DNA of 64,000 bases from Nocardia rhizosphaerihabitans. GTDB lineage: Bacteria > Actinomycetota > Actinomycetes > Mycobacteriales > Mycobacteriaceae. The stretch covers positions 372,001-436,000 of the forward strand of contig NZ_BMNE01000006.1 of assembly GCF_014646295.1 (NCBI RefSeq), written 5' to 3'. The notes beneath the pieces are model-generated. The model was not told the DNA's origin. It saw only the letters and a list, made by a program, of their open reading frames with translations, and did not search any database. The position numbers and the translations under genes were made by a program. Numbering within the stretch: the first letter of the stretch is position 1; each line of letters starts with the position of its first letter. Positions 51,459-58,699 of this stretch are shown here, piece by piece.

Positions 51459-51462
51459 TTCC

Positions 51463-52098
51463 TCAGGCGAGGAGTTCGCGGGACAGGGTTGTGGTCCACC
51501 AGGTTTCGACGCGGTCCGGTGACCAGCCGCGTTCGGTGGTGAGGGTGGTGAAGACGTCGATGGTGCACAGGGCGGCGTAGATGTCGACGGAGGTGGTGAG
51601 GTCTTCGCGGAGGGTGCCTTCCGGCCAGGAGGTGAAGACCTGGATGCGGGTGTCGTCGGCGCGGCGGCGGGCGTCGGTGTAGGTGGTGGCCAGGTCGGGT
51701 TCGGTGCGGGCCGCCTCGCGGACCAGGGCGATCACGTCGGCGGCGCGTTCGAAGAGGCGGCGGTCGTAGCCGGCCATGGCGGCGAGCTGGCGGGGTGGGT
51801 CGCCCGCGGCGTCTTCGAGTTCGGCCAGCATCCGCGGGGCGTCGGCGGACAGGTCCGCGGCGTCGACGATGGCCTGGACCAGGCCGGTCTTGTTGCCGTA
51901 CGCCGAGTACACGGTGGGGACGGAAACGCCTGCCTCGCGGGCGACTTCGCGAACGGTCGTCGCGGCCCAGCCCTTGGCGACGAACAGGCGGCGCGCGGCC
52001 TGGGCGATCTCGACGCTGGTGGCCTGGGCTTGCAAGGTTCGGTTCTCGTCGGCCTGACGATCGCCGGACGCCTCGGCGGCCTGATTCCGCGCTGGCAT
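51463..52098 (-). CDS. TetR-family regulator, N-terminus overlaps a gene remnant
   Basis: 211 residues if it starts at the ATG at 52098. The helix-turn-helix VREVAREAGVSVPTVYSAYGNKTGLVQAIV begins about residue 48, so the first 25 residues are an extension not usual for the family. That extension lies antisense to the hydrophobic fragment at 52036-52266. The natural start may therefore have been lost or lie further in. It converges with the aldo/keto reductase gene. Confidence 0.75.
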   Translation of the reverse strand: MPARNQAAEASGDRQADENRTLQAQATSVEIAQAARRLFVAKGWAATTVREVAREAGVSVPTVYSAYGNKTGLVQAIVDAADLSADAPRMLAELEDAAGDPPRQLAAMAGYDRRLFERAADVIALVREAARTEPDLATTYTDARRRADDTRIQVFTSWPEGTLREDLTTSVDIYAALCTIDVFTTLTTERGWSPDRVETWWTTTLSRELLA

Positions 52099-52266
52099 GC
52101 GCTGATCGGATTCCTCGCCGCAGCACTGCAATTCACCGCCGTGATGATCGCGCCGGTCGCCATCGACGAGAAGGGTCCGCTCGGTCTGATCGGCCTGTCC
52201 GGCTGGCTGCTGTGGACGATCTGGTTCGCCGCGAACGGCATTGCCCTGTTGCGCAGGGCGGGATGA
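52036..52266 (+). pseudogene. C-terminal remnant of an integral membrane protein
   Basis: About 76 codons encode two or three clear membrane helices (LIGFLAAALQFTAVMIAPVA and GLIGLSGWLLWTIWFAANGIAL), ending in a normal stop after RRAG. The 5' part is missing, because the frame abuts the TetR coding sequence on the other strand. It is the tail of a lost four- or five-helix protein. The family cannot be named. Confidence 0.55.
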
Positions 52267-52374
52267 CTTTTGTCATCGTCTGCCCATGCGGATCTCATCG
52301 GTAATCGGTGATCGCGCGTACTACTGGCGAGGGTCCGCATCGACGACCGTAGAAGCGTGAGAAAGGGGCACACG

Positions 52375-53316
52375 ATGAACGACATCGTCATCTCCGCGCG
52401 CGGACTGCGGCGCACCTACGGCCGCGGGGAGCGGGCCTTCGAGGCTGTCAAAGGCGTGGATCTCGACATCGTCGAGGGGGAGGTCTTCGCGCTGCTCGGC
52501 ACCAACGGTGCGGGCAAGACCTCGACGCTCGACCTGCTGGAGGGGCTCGCTGCTCCGTCGGCCGGCGCGGTCGAGGTGTTCGGCCTGGACCCGCTGCGGC
52601 ACCGCGATCAGGTCCGCGCGCAGGTCGGCATCATGTTGCAATCCGGTGGGCTGCCCGCCGAACTGACCGTCGCCGAGACGCTCGAGATGTGGCGCGGCAC
52701 CTGCAGCAACCCGACGACCGTCGAGGTCGTGCTCGCGCAGGTCGGCCTGGTCGACCGTGCCGAGGTGCGGGTCGGCTCGCTGTCGGGTGGGGAGCAGCGC
52801 CGCGTCGACATGGCCTGCGCGCTGCTCGGTCAGCCGCGACTGCTGTTCCTGGACGAGCCGACGACCGGACTCGACCCCGAAAGCCGCCGCAGGACATGGC
52901 AATTGCTCGCCGATCTCAAGGCGGCCGGGGTGACGATGGTGCTGACCACGCACTACCTCGACGAGGCCGAATCGCTGGCCGACCGCATCGCCATCATGGG
53001 CAAGGGCGTCGTCGCCCGGCGCGGCACACTGCGCGAGATCGTCGACGACCATCCGGCGCGCATCGTCTTCGACCATCCCGGACTGCCGGTGCCGCAGCTG
53101 CGCGGTGCGCACGTCGAGGCACGCGAGCGCGTCACCGTCAGCACCGACGACCTGCAGGGCCACCTGTTCGAACTGCTCGCCTGGGCCCGCGAGGCCGGTG
53201 TTCGGTTGGCCGGGCTGGAGGCCCGCGCTGCCTCCCTGGAATCGGTCTTCCTCGACATCGCAGGCGACGCCGACGCGCGGCCGAACACCCCCGAACTGAT
53301 CGGAGCACGACGATGA
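52375..53316 (+). CDS. ABC transporter ATP-binding protein (drug-efflux type)
   Basis: 313 residues from the ATG at 52375 (AAAGGGG upstream). Walker A is GTNGAGKTS, the signature is LSGGEQRRVDMA, Walker B is LLFLDEPTTGLD, and the H-loop is in TTHYLDEAE. The C-terminal extension resembles DrrA/NodI-type ABC-2 exporters. Its stop overlaps the permease start, and it leads a four-gene operon with a permease, a kinase and a response regulator. Confidence 0.95.
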   Translation: MNDIVISARGLRRTYGRGERAFEAVKGVDLDIVEGEVFALLGTNGAGKTSTLDLLEGLAAPSAGAVEVFGLDPLRHRDQVRAQVGIMLQSGGLPAELTVAETLEMWRGTCSNPTTVEVVLAQVGLVDRAEVRVGSLSGGEQRRVDMACALLGQPRLLFLDEPTTGLDPESRRRTWQLLADLKAAGVTMVLTTHYLDEAESLADRIAIMGKGVVARRGTLREIVDDHPARIVFDHPGLPVPQLRGAHVEARERVTVSTDDLQGHLFELLAWAREAGVRLAGLEARAASLESVFLDIAGDADARPNTPELIGARR

Positions 53317-54116
53317 CCACCCTCACCGCACCTCGTCCCCGCCCGCTCACCGCGCTCGCCAAGGCGGAGTGGTTGCAGTTCCGGCGCAACAAGACTCTCG
53401 TCTACATGGCGACGTTGTTCCCGGTCGGGATCCCGCTGGTCATCTACTTCATCGCCCGCAAGGACGCCGAGCCGACGGCCGCGATGGCGGCGATCACCTT
53501 CGAATTGCTCGCGCTCATGGCATTGATGTTCGTGCAGTACTACTCGGTGCTGTCGATGGTGACGACGCGTCGCAGTGAGGGCGTACTGAAGCGGCTGCGC
53601 ACCGGCGAGGCCGCCGACTGGCAGATCCAGTCCGCCCCCGCGGTGCCAGGCGTATTGGTCACCCTCGCGTGCACCGCGGTGGTCTCCGTGGCCGTTTACG
53701 GCAGTGGCGCGCCCGCGCCGGTCAATCCGGTGCTGATGGTGCTGGCGCTCGTGGGCGGGATCGGCTGTTTCTCGCTGCTCGCGCTGGCCACCAGCGCGGT
53801 CACCAAGAACGCCGAGGCCGCCCAGATCACCTCGCTGCCGGTGATGACCCTCGCCATGGTCGGCCTCGCCTCGATCCGCAACTCCTTGCCCGACCGGCTG
53901 GCCGCGCTCGCCGACTGGACACCGTTCGCCGCGGTCTCCGACCTGGTCTTCCTCGGTGCGTCCGGCAAGACGGCGGCGGCCGCGGACTCCGACGCGGTGC
54001 TGAGCTTCGCCGGCGCCGTCACCGAATCGGGCCGCCCGTTTGCGACACTGGCGATATGGACCGTCCTGGCGCTCGCGCTGACCCGCAAGAGCTTCCGCTG
54101 GGACGATCGCGGGTGA
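53313..54116 (+). CDS. ABC-2 type permease
   Basis: 267 residues with six hydrophobic segments, for example VYMATLFPVGIPLVIYFIA, ITFELLALMALMFVQYYSVL and LVTLACTAVVSVAVYG. The QFRRNKTLVYM and EGVLKRLRTG motifs are typical of ABC-2 permeases that pair with DrrA-type ATPases. Substrate unknown; lipids or antibiotics are usual. Four-base overlaps on both sides indicate tight coupling. Confidence 0.92.
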   Translation: MTTLTAPRPRPLTALAKAEWLQFRRNKTLVYMATLFPVGIPLVIYFIARKDAEPTAAMAAITFELLALMALMFVQYYSVLSMVTTRRSEGVLKRLRTGEAADWQIQSAPAVPGVLVTLACTAVVSVAVYGSGAPAPVNPVLMVLALVGGIGCFSLLALATSAVTKNAEAAQITSLPVMTLAMVGLASIRNSLPDRLAALADWTPFAAVSDLVFLGASGKTAAAADSDAVLSFAGAVTESGRPFATLAIWTVLALALTRKSFRWDDRG

Positions 54117-55255
54117 GCCGCTGGACCGCCTGGTGGCATGAGCTGTCGAGCGCGACCAAGTTCCGGTTGTACTCGCGGTTCACGTTCCAGGCGGCCATCG
54201 CCGTGGTGGTCATCGCGATGGCGATCAGCGCGGGCGCGGCGCCGTCGGTACCCGCGATCGTCGTCGGCGGGATCGCGGCCATCATGGCGGTGGAGGCCCA
54301 ACCCGACTTCGCCACGATTCGCGGGGTGGTGGCGCGGCCGTGGATGCTGCCGCTCGCCACCGCGATTCTGGCTGTGCTGTGGGCGATCAGCGGGGTGATC
54401 GCCCAGCTGGCTACCGAGGAGGCGACTCTCGGCAACGCGCGCATGGTGGGACTGGTCGCGGCGCTGCTCGCGATGTTCTCGATCATCCCGTTCGCCCGGT
54501 ACAAGTGGTGGATTCTGGTCGGCGTCGGCGTGGCCACGGCGGTGGTCTTCGCCGAGTCGCCGGGGTCCGCAGTGAAAGCCGTTGCGGCGCTGCTGTTCAG
54601 CGGGACCCTCGCCGTCGCCATGACGCTGCTGACCGTATGGGGGCTGGGCATCATCGACGAGCTCGACCGCGCCAAGCTCGTCGAAGCCGAACTGCAGGTC
54701 GCCGAGGAACGACTGCGATTCGCGCGCGACCTGCACGATGTCGTCGGCCGCGGGTTCTCGGCGATCGCGGTGAAAAGCGAACTGGCCGTGGCACTGTCGC
54801 GTTCCGGGGATCAGGAGCGGGCGGTGGCGGAGATGGAGGCCGTGCGGGTTCTCGCGGTCGAGTCGATGGGACAGATGCGCACATTGGTGCGCGGCTACCG
54901 CAATATCGATCTGCGGGGCGAGGTGGCCGGGGCGCGTTCGCTGCTGTCGGCGGTGGGCTGCGAGCTCGTCGTCGAGGGTGACGCGGCCAAGGTGCCGCCG
55001 CAATTCCACGAAGTCGCGGCCTGGGTGGTGCGGGAGGGCACGACGAATATCGTCGAGCACTCCGCGGCGACGGTCGCGACGCTGGCGCTCGGCAGTGCGG
55101 GCATGTCGCTGCGCAACGACAACCCGCACGGCGCGAGCGGTGAACGCTCCGGGCTGCGTGGACTGGCCGAGCGGCTCGCCGCGGTCGGCGCGACCCTCGA
55201 CGTCACCGCGACCGGCGACGAGTTCGTCCTCGAAATCCACTGGGAGAAGATGTGA
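54113..55255 (+). CDS. sensor histidine kinase (DesK/NarX-like)
   Basis: 380 residues from a GTG overlapping the permease stop. Five membrane helices (residues 15-165) form the sensor. RFARDLHDVVGRGFSAIAVKSEL holds the phospho-accepting His in the HisKA_3 domain. WVVREGTTNIVEHSA is the N box of the ATPase, and GLRGLAERLAAVG the G2 region. Such kinases sense membrane state or cell-wall antibiotics. Coupled to the response regulator by a four-base overlap. Confidence 0.92.
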   Translation: MSRWTAWWHELSSATKFRLYSRFTFQAAIAVVVIAMAISAGAAPSVPAIVVGGIAAIMAVEAQPDFATIRGVVARPWMLPLATAILAVLWAISGVIAQLATEEATLGNARMVGLVAALLAMFSIIPFARYKWWILVGVGVATAVVFAESPGSAVKAVAALLFSGTLAVAMTLLTVWGLGIIDELDRAKLVEAELQVAEERLRFARDLHDVVGRGFSAIAVKSELAVALSRSGDQERAVAEMEAVRVLAVESMGQMRTLVRGYRNIDLRGEVAGARSLLSAVGCELVVEGDAAKVPPQFHEVAAWVVREGTTNIVEHSAATVATLALGSAGMSLRNDNPHGASGERSGLRGLAERLAAVGATLDVTATGDEFVLEIHWEKM

Positions 55256-55872
55256 TTCCGGTCTACCTCGCCGACGACGAGACCCTCATCCGCGCCGCAC
55301 TGGCGACGATGCTCGACCTCGAGGCCGACCTGGAGGTCGTCGCGCACGTGGGCTCCGGGACGGAACTGGTCGACCTCTGGCGACGTCGCGTCGAGGCGAG
55401 CGAGCCGGTGGCGGTGGCGGTCATCGACCTGCAGATGCCGGGGATCGACGGCATCGACACCGCCGTCGAGCTCCAGCGGATCACACCGGGCGCGGGCACC
55501 CTCATCGTCACCAGTCACGGCAGGCCCGGTTATCTCAAGCGCGCGCTGTCGGCCGGTGTGCGCGGCTTCCTACCCAAGACCACTTCGGCAGCGACCCTGG
55601 CGGAGGTGATCCGCACCGTCCACAACGGCGGCCGCTACGTGGACCCGGAACTGGCCGCAGAGGCCATAAGCGCGGGCGACACCGTGCTCACCGCCCGTGA
55701 GGCCGACGTGCTCGAATTCGCCGCCGACGGCGCGTCCGTCGACGACATCGCCCGGCGCGCGCACCTGTCGCCGGGCACCACCCGCAATTACCTGTCGTCG
55801 GCGATGAGCAAGCTCGGCGTCTCCAACCGTTACGAAGCCGCCCTCAAAGCCAGGGAGAAGGGCTGGATCTAG
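55252..55872 (+). CDS. LuxR/NarL-family response regulator
   Basis: 206 residues from a GTG. The receiver domain has acidic DDE at residues 6-8 (VYLADDETLIRAAL), phospho-acceptor Asp in VAVIDLQMPGIDG, and conserved Lys in LPKTTSAATL. The C-terminal LuxR helix-turn-helix is LTAREADVLEFAADGASVDD then IARRAHLSPGTTRNYLSSAM. It probably activates the upstream ABC exporter operon. Confidence 0.95.
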   Translation: MIPVYLADDETLIRAALATMLDLEADLEVVAHVGSGTELVDLWRRRVEASEPVAVAVIDLQMPGIDGIDTAVELQRITPGAGTLIVTSHGRPGYLKRALSAGVRGFLPKTTSAATLAEVIRTVHNGGRYVDPELAAEAISAGDTVLTAREADVLEFAADGASVDDIARRAHLSPGTTRNYLSSAMSKLGVSNRYEAALKAREKGWI

Positions 55873-55941
55873 CGCGGATCGCGCTGCCCGCGCCGGTCGC
55901 TGCGCCTAAGGTGTGGTGCATTACGGCGGACGGATGAGGGA

Positions 55942-57189
55942 GTGGCGGTGGCGGCTGCGCTGGCGAAGGGGCAGAACGCGGGGTTGACGCAGCCGGAGGT
56001 GGTGCTGACCGTGCGGGGCGGGGTGGCGGCGGATCTGTCGGCGCTGCTGGTGACCGGGGCAGGGAAGGTGCGGTCCGACGCCGACTTCGTGTTCTTCAAT
56101 CAGCCTCAGGCGCCGGGGGTTCGGCTGAGTGGGGCGATGCTCACGGTGTCGCCCGGCGGCGTGCCCGCCGAGATCGAGCAGATTCGCGCGGTGATCACCG
56201 TTGCGGCAGAAGGGGATACGTTCGGCGGTTCGGCGCCGCCGGTGGCATCGGTGGCTGATACCGCGGGAAATGTGCTGTACGAGTATGTGATCGACGGTCT
56301 CGATCGGGAGTCGGTGGTGATCGCACTCGAACTCTATCGACGCGGCGAGCAGTGGAAGGTGCGGGCCGTCGGGCAGGGGTATGCCGGTGGGTTCGCGGAT
56401 CTGGTCACCGACCACGGGGTGCGCGTCGACGACGAGCCGGAAGTAGTGGCCCAGCCCGAGATTCGGACCGTTCCCGGAGAAGCGGCGCTGTCCTTCGAGA
56501 AACGGCAGAAGCTGGACCTGCGCAAGCACGAGGTCGCGAAGGTGCTCATCGACAAGAGCGCGTTCGGCACGCGGGCGCGCGTGGTGCTGGTGATCGACAA
56601 GACCGGCAGCATGCAGAAGCTGTATCGCGGCGGCACCGTGCACCGCGTGGTGGAGCGGATGATCCCCGTCGCCACCCAGCTCGACGACGACGGCACCCTC
56701 GAGGCCTACCTCTACGCCCTGACCTTCGCCAAACTCCCCGACATCACCGTCGCGGGCGGCGAACAGTGGGCTCAGACCTACCTCCACCTGACCGGCACCC
56801 ACGACGGCATCGACTACGACGGCATCGGCGGCCGCAACGACGAACTGCCGGTCATGCGCGCCGTCATCGACACCCTCGCACCCGGCGCCGCACCGACCCT
56901 CGTGCTGTTCTTCACCGACGGCGGCTTCGCCAAGAAACGCGAGATCGCCGCGCTCATGCGGGAAGCATCCGAACTGCCCGCCTTCTGGCAGTTCATCGGC
57001 CTCGGCAAGGCCAACTTCGGCGTCCTGCGCACTCTGGATGAACTCGACGGCCGCGCCGTCGACAACGCGGGCTTCTTCGCCCTCGATGACATCGACCAGG
57101 TCGACGACGCCGAACTCTACCGCCGCTTGCTCGGCGAATTCCCCGACTGGCTGCGCGCCGCCCGCACCGCGGGGATCGTCAGCTCGTAG
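55942..57189 (+). CDS. TerD-vWA fusion protein (TerF-like)
   Basis: 415 residues from a GTG at 55942. Residues 1-170 are a TerD domain: DADFVFFNQPQAPG, VRLSGAMLTVSPGGVPAEIE and the calcium-binding-type YEYVIDGLDRESVV. A linker leads to a von Willebrand A domain with the metal-adhesion motif DKTGSM near residue 219 and VLFFTDGGFAKK as the last strand. TerD and vWA proteins belong to the tellurium-resistance/stress complexes proposed to couple membrane or metal sensing to DNA processing. It opens the Ter-like cluster. Confidence 0.9.
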   Translation: MAVAAALAKGQNAGLTQPEVVLTVRGGVAADLSALLVTGAGKVRSDADFVFFNQPQAPGVRLSGAMLTVSPGGVPAEIEQIRAVITVAAEGDTFGGSAPPVASVADTAGNVLYEYVIDGLDRESVVIALELYRRGEQWKVRAVGQGYAGGFADLVTDHGVRVDDEPEVVAQPEIRTVPGEAALSFEKRQKLDLRKHEVAKVLIDKSAFGTRARVVLVIDKTGSMQKLYRGGTVHRVVERMIPVATQLDDDGTLEAYLYALTFAKLPDITVAGGEQWAQTYLHLTGTHDGIDYDGIGGRNDELPVMRAVIDTLAPGAAPTLVLFFTDGGFAKKREIAALMREASELPAFWQFIGLGKANFGVLRTLDELDGRAVDNAGFFALDDIDQVDDAELYRRLLGEFPDWLRAARTAGIVSS

Positions 57190-57272
57190 CGGAGAAAAAC
57201 TCGGTTGTCAGTGCTTACGGGACATCGTTAGCGTGTCTACCGTTTGTGACCGACACACCGAAAGGACACTTC

Positions 57273-57761
57273 ATGGAACCCGTCACCGAACGCGACATCA
57301 GGTCGTCGTTCGTCAACTGTTCGAAAGGGGACGCCAAACGGCTGTCCGTGCCGCGTGACCTCGATGCTCGTCCCTGGGACGATCTCGACTTCCTCGGCTG
57401 GACCGACCCGTCGTATCCGGGGCGCTGCTATCTCGCGGTGCCGCGGGACGGCGAACTGGTCGGTGTCGCGCTGCGGCACGAGACCGGCGGATCGGGCAAG
57501 ACGCAGATGTGTGCGTTCTGCCTGACCACCCACACCGGCGGGGGTGTCTCGCTGATGACCGCGAACAAGGCCGGGGAATCGGGACGGCGCGGCAATACGG
57601 TCGGCAGCTATCTCTGCACCGATTTGGCCTGCTCGCTGTATGCCCGCAACAAGAAGCGGCCCGCGCTGGGTAGCCGGTATCGCGAGGACCTGACGCCGGA
57701 GGAGAAGGCGCAGCGGGTGCGCGAGAACCTCCACGCCTTCCTGGACCGCCTCTACACCTAG
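57273..57761 (+). CDS. FBP-domain (FusB-like treble-clef zinc finger) protein
   Basis: 162 residues from the ATG at 57273 (AAAGGACAC before it). LDFLGWTDPSYPGRCYLAV and RHETGGSGKTQMCAFCLTTH, then VGSYLCTDLACSLYARNKKR, give a four-cysteine treble-clef finger as in FusB/FBP proteins. FusB binds EF-G and protects the ribosome from fusidic acid, but actinobacterial members are uncharacterised. It lies between two TerD-type genes. A strong hairpin follows. Confidence 0.88.
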   Translation: MEPVTERDIRSSFVNCSKGDAKRLSVPRDLDARPWDDLDFLGWTDPSYPGRCYLAVPRDGELVGVALRHETGGSGKTQMCAFCLTTHTGGGVSLMTANKAGESGRRGNTVGSYLCTDLACSLYARNKKRPALGSRYREDLTPEEKAQRVRENLHAFLDRLYT

Positions 57762-57798
57762 CCCCTTCGCCTCGCCACACGGAAAGGAGGTAGCTGCC

Positions 57799-57951
57799 AT
57801 GTGCCGACACTCGAGACCCCGCACGCCAGACGACCCGAGTTCTCCTGCTGGACAACAGAACTCGGGTCGTCGGGTGCCTTGCCGGTCGAGGTGGCCCGGG
57901 AATGTCCCGGACCGTGCCGAGCGGACAGGGATCAGAGCATGGCGTTCATGA
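57799..57951 (+). CDS. possible 50-residue peptide with a very strong ribosome site
   Basis: AAAGGAGGT at 57783-57791 is a near-perfect Shine-Dalgarno, seven bases from an ATG that opens a 50-codon frame (MCRHSRPRTPDDPSSPAGQQ, then basic and Arg-rich). The frame runs through the hairpin at 57829-57871, which would conflict with termination. It also overlaps the end of the antisense membrane-peptide gene by 20 bases. It could be a short leader peptide or chance. Confidence 0.35.
   Translation: MCRHSRPRTPDDPSSPAGQQNSGRRVPCRSRWPGNVPDRAERTGIRAWRS
57829..57871. terminator. perfect 15-base hairpin between convergent genes
   Basis: GACGACCCGAGTTCT (57829-57843) and AGAACTCGGGTCGTC (57857-57871) pair fully with a 13-base loop. 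It lies 68 bases after the FBP gene and 60 bases after the end of the antisense peptide gene, so it can serve both directions. Confidence 0.75.
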
Positions 57952-58204
57952 TGGTGCCCGCGCTGGTGGCGACCGCGCCGCCGATCATCGCGCCGGCGAT
58001 CATCTTCGGGGACTCGAGACCGCCGCCGGTCCACTTCTCCCAGGCGAACTTGCCGCCCGCGTAGGTGATGGCGATGACGCCCGACAGCAGGATGAACCAG
58101 GTGAAGTAACGCACCAGCTGCAAGATCTTGTCCGACATCGGGGGTGCTTCGGGAGTCGGATTGCCGATCTGCGCCAAGGTATCGGTGACGGCGGCCAGAA
58201 TCAT
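57932..58204 (-). CDS. two-helix small membrane protein (VirB2/TrbC-like layout), copy 1
   Basis: 90 residues. Helix 1 is VRYFTWFILLSGVIAITYAGG, and helix 2 is KMIAGAMIGGAVATSAGTIMNAM. A short loop (KFAWEKWTGGGLESP) joins them. The N-terminus contains NPTPEAPPMSDK. Two glycine-rich helices with a short loop recall VirB2/TrbC pilins, holins or MscS-like peptides; none is proven. It is clearly a paralogue of the divergent gene at 58409, at about two thirds identity. Confidence 0.7.
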   Translation of the reverse strand: MILAAVTDTLAQIGNPTPEAPPMSDKILQLVRYFTWFILLSGVIAITYAGGKFAWEKWTGGGLESPKMIAGAMIGGAVATSAGTIMNAML

Positions 58205-58408
58205 GTTTGCTCTCACTCGGTACTCGGGGGAACGGCGATGAACTGCTGACGCTGATGTTATCCGGTCGAATCGGGTGCCGCAGCCGCCCACCCGCAGCGG
58301 ACCGATCGGTTTTGTTGGCGTGCTGGGGGTTCGCGCCCCTATCCTGGACTCGTCCGAATACGACAGTGCTGGAACGCAGTTCGCATCACGCGAAAAGGGG
58401 AGCAGGCT

Positions 58409-58699
58409 ATGAGCATCATCCTGACGTCGATGGCCGAGACTGTCACGACGTTCGCGCAGGTCGGCAACCCTACGCCCGAGGCGCCGCCACTGTCGGACAA
58501 GATCATGCAAATGGTCCAGTACTTGACGTGGTTCATGATCCTGTCCGGTGTGCTGGCCATCACCGTCGCGGGTGGAAAGTTCGCCTGGGAGAAGTGGAAC
58601 GGCAGCGCCATGGAGTCGCCGAAGATGATCGCGGGCGCGATGATCGGCGGCGTGGTGGCCACCAGCGGTGGCACCATCATGAACGCGATCCTCGGCTAG
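58409..58699 (+). CDS. two-helix small membrane protein, copy 2 (divergent paralogue)
   Basis: 96 residues. The order of motifs is the same as in copy 1: NPTPEAPPLSDKI, helix 1 VQYLTWFMILSGVLAITVAGG, loop KFAWEKWNGSAMESP, and helix 2 KMIAGAMIGGVVATSGGTIMNAIL. The ATG is preceded by AAAAGGGG. The gene is head-to-head with copy 1, 204 bases apart, and its stop overlaps by four bases the stop of the TerD-HNH gene. Confidence 0.75.
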   Translation: MSIILTSMAETVTTFAQVGNPTPEAPPLSDKIMQMVQYLTWFMILSGVLAITVAGGKFAWEKWNGSAMESPKMIAGAMIGGVVATSGGTIMNAILG

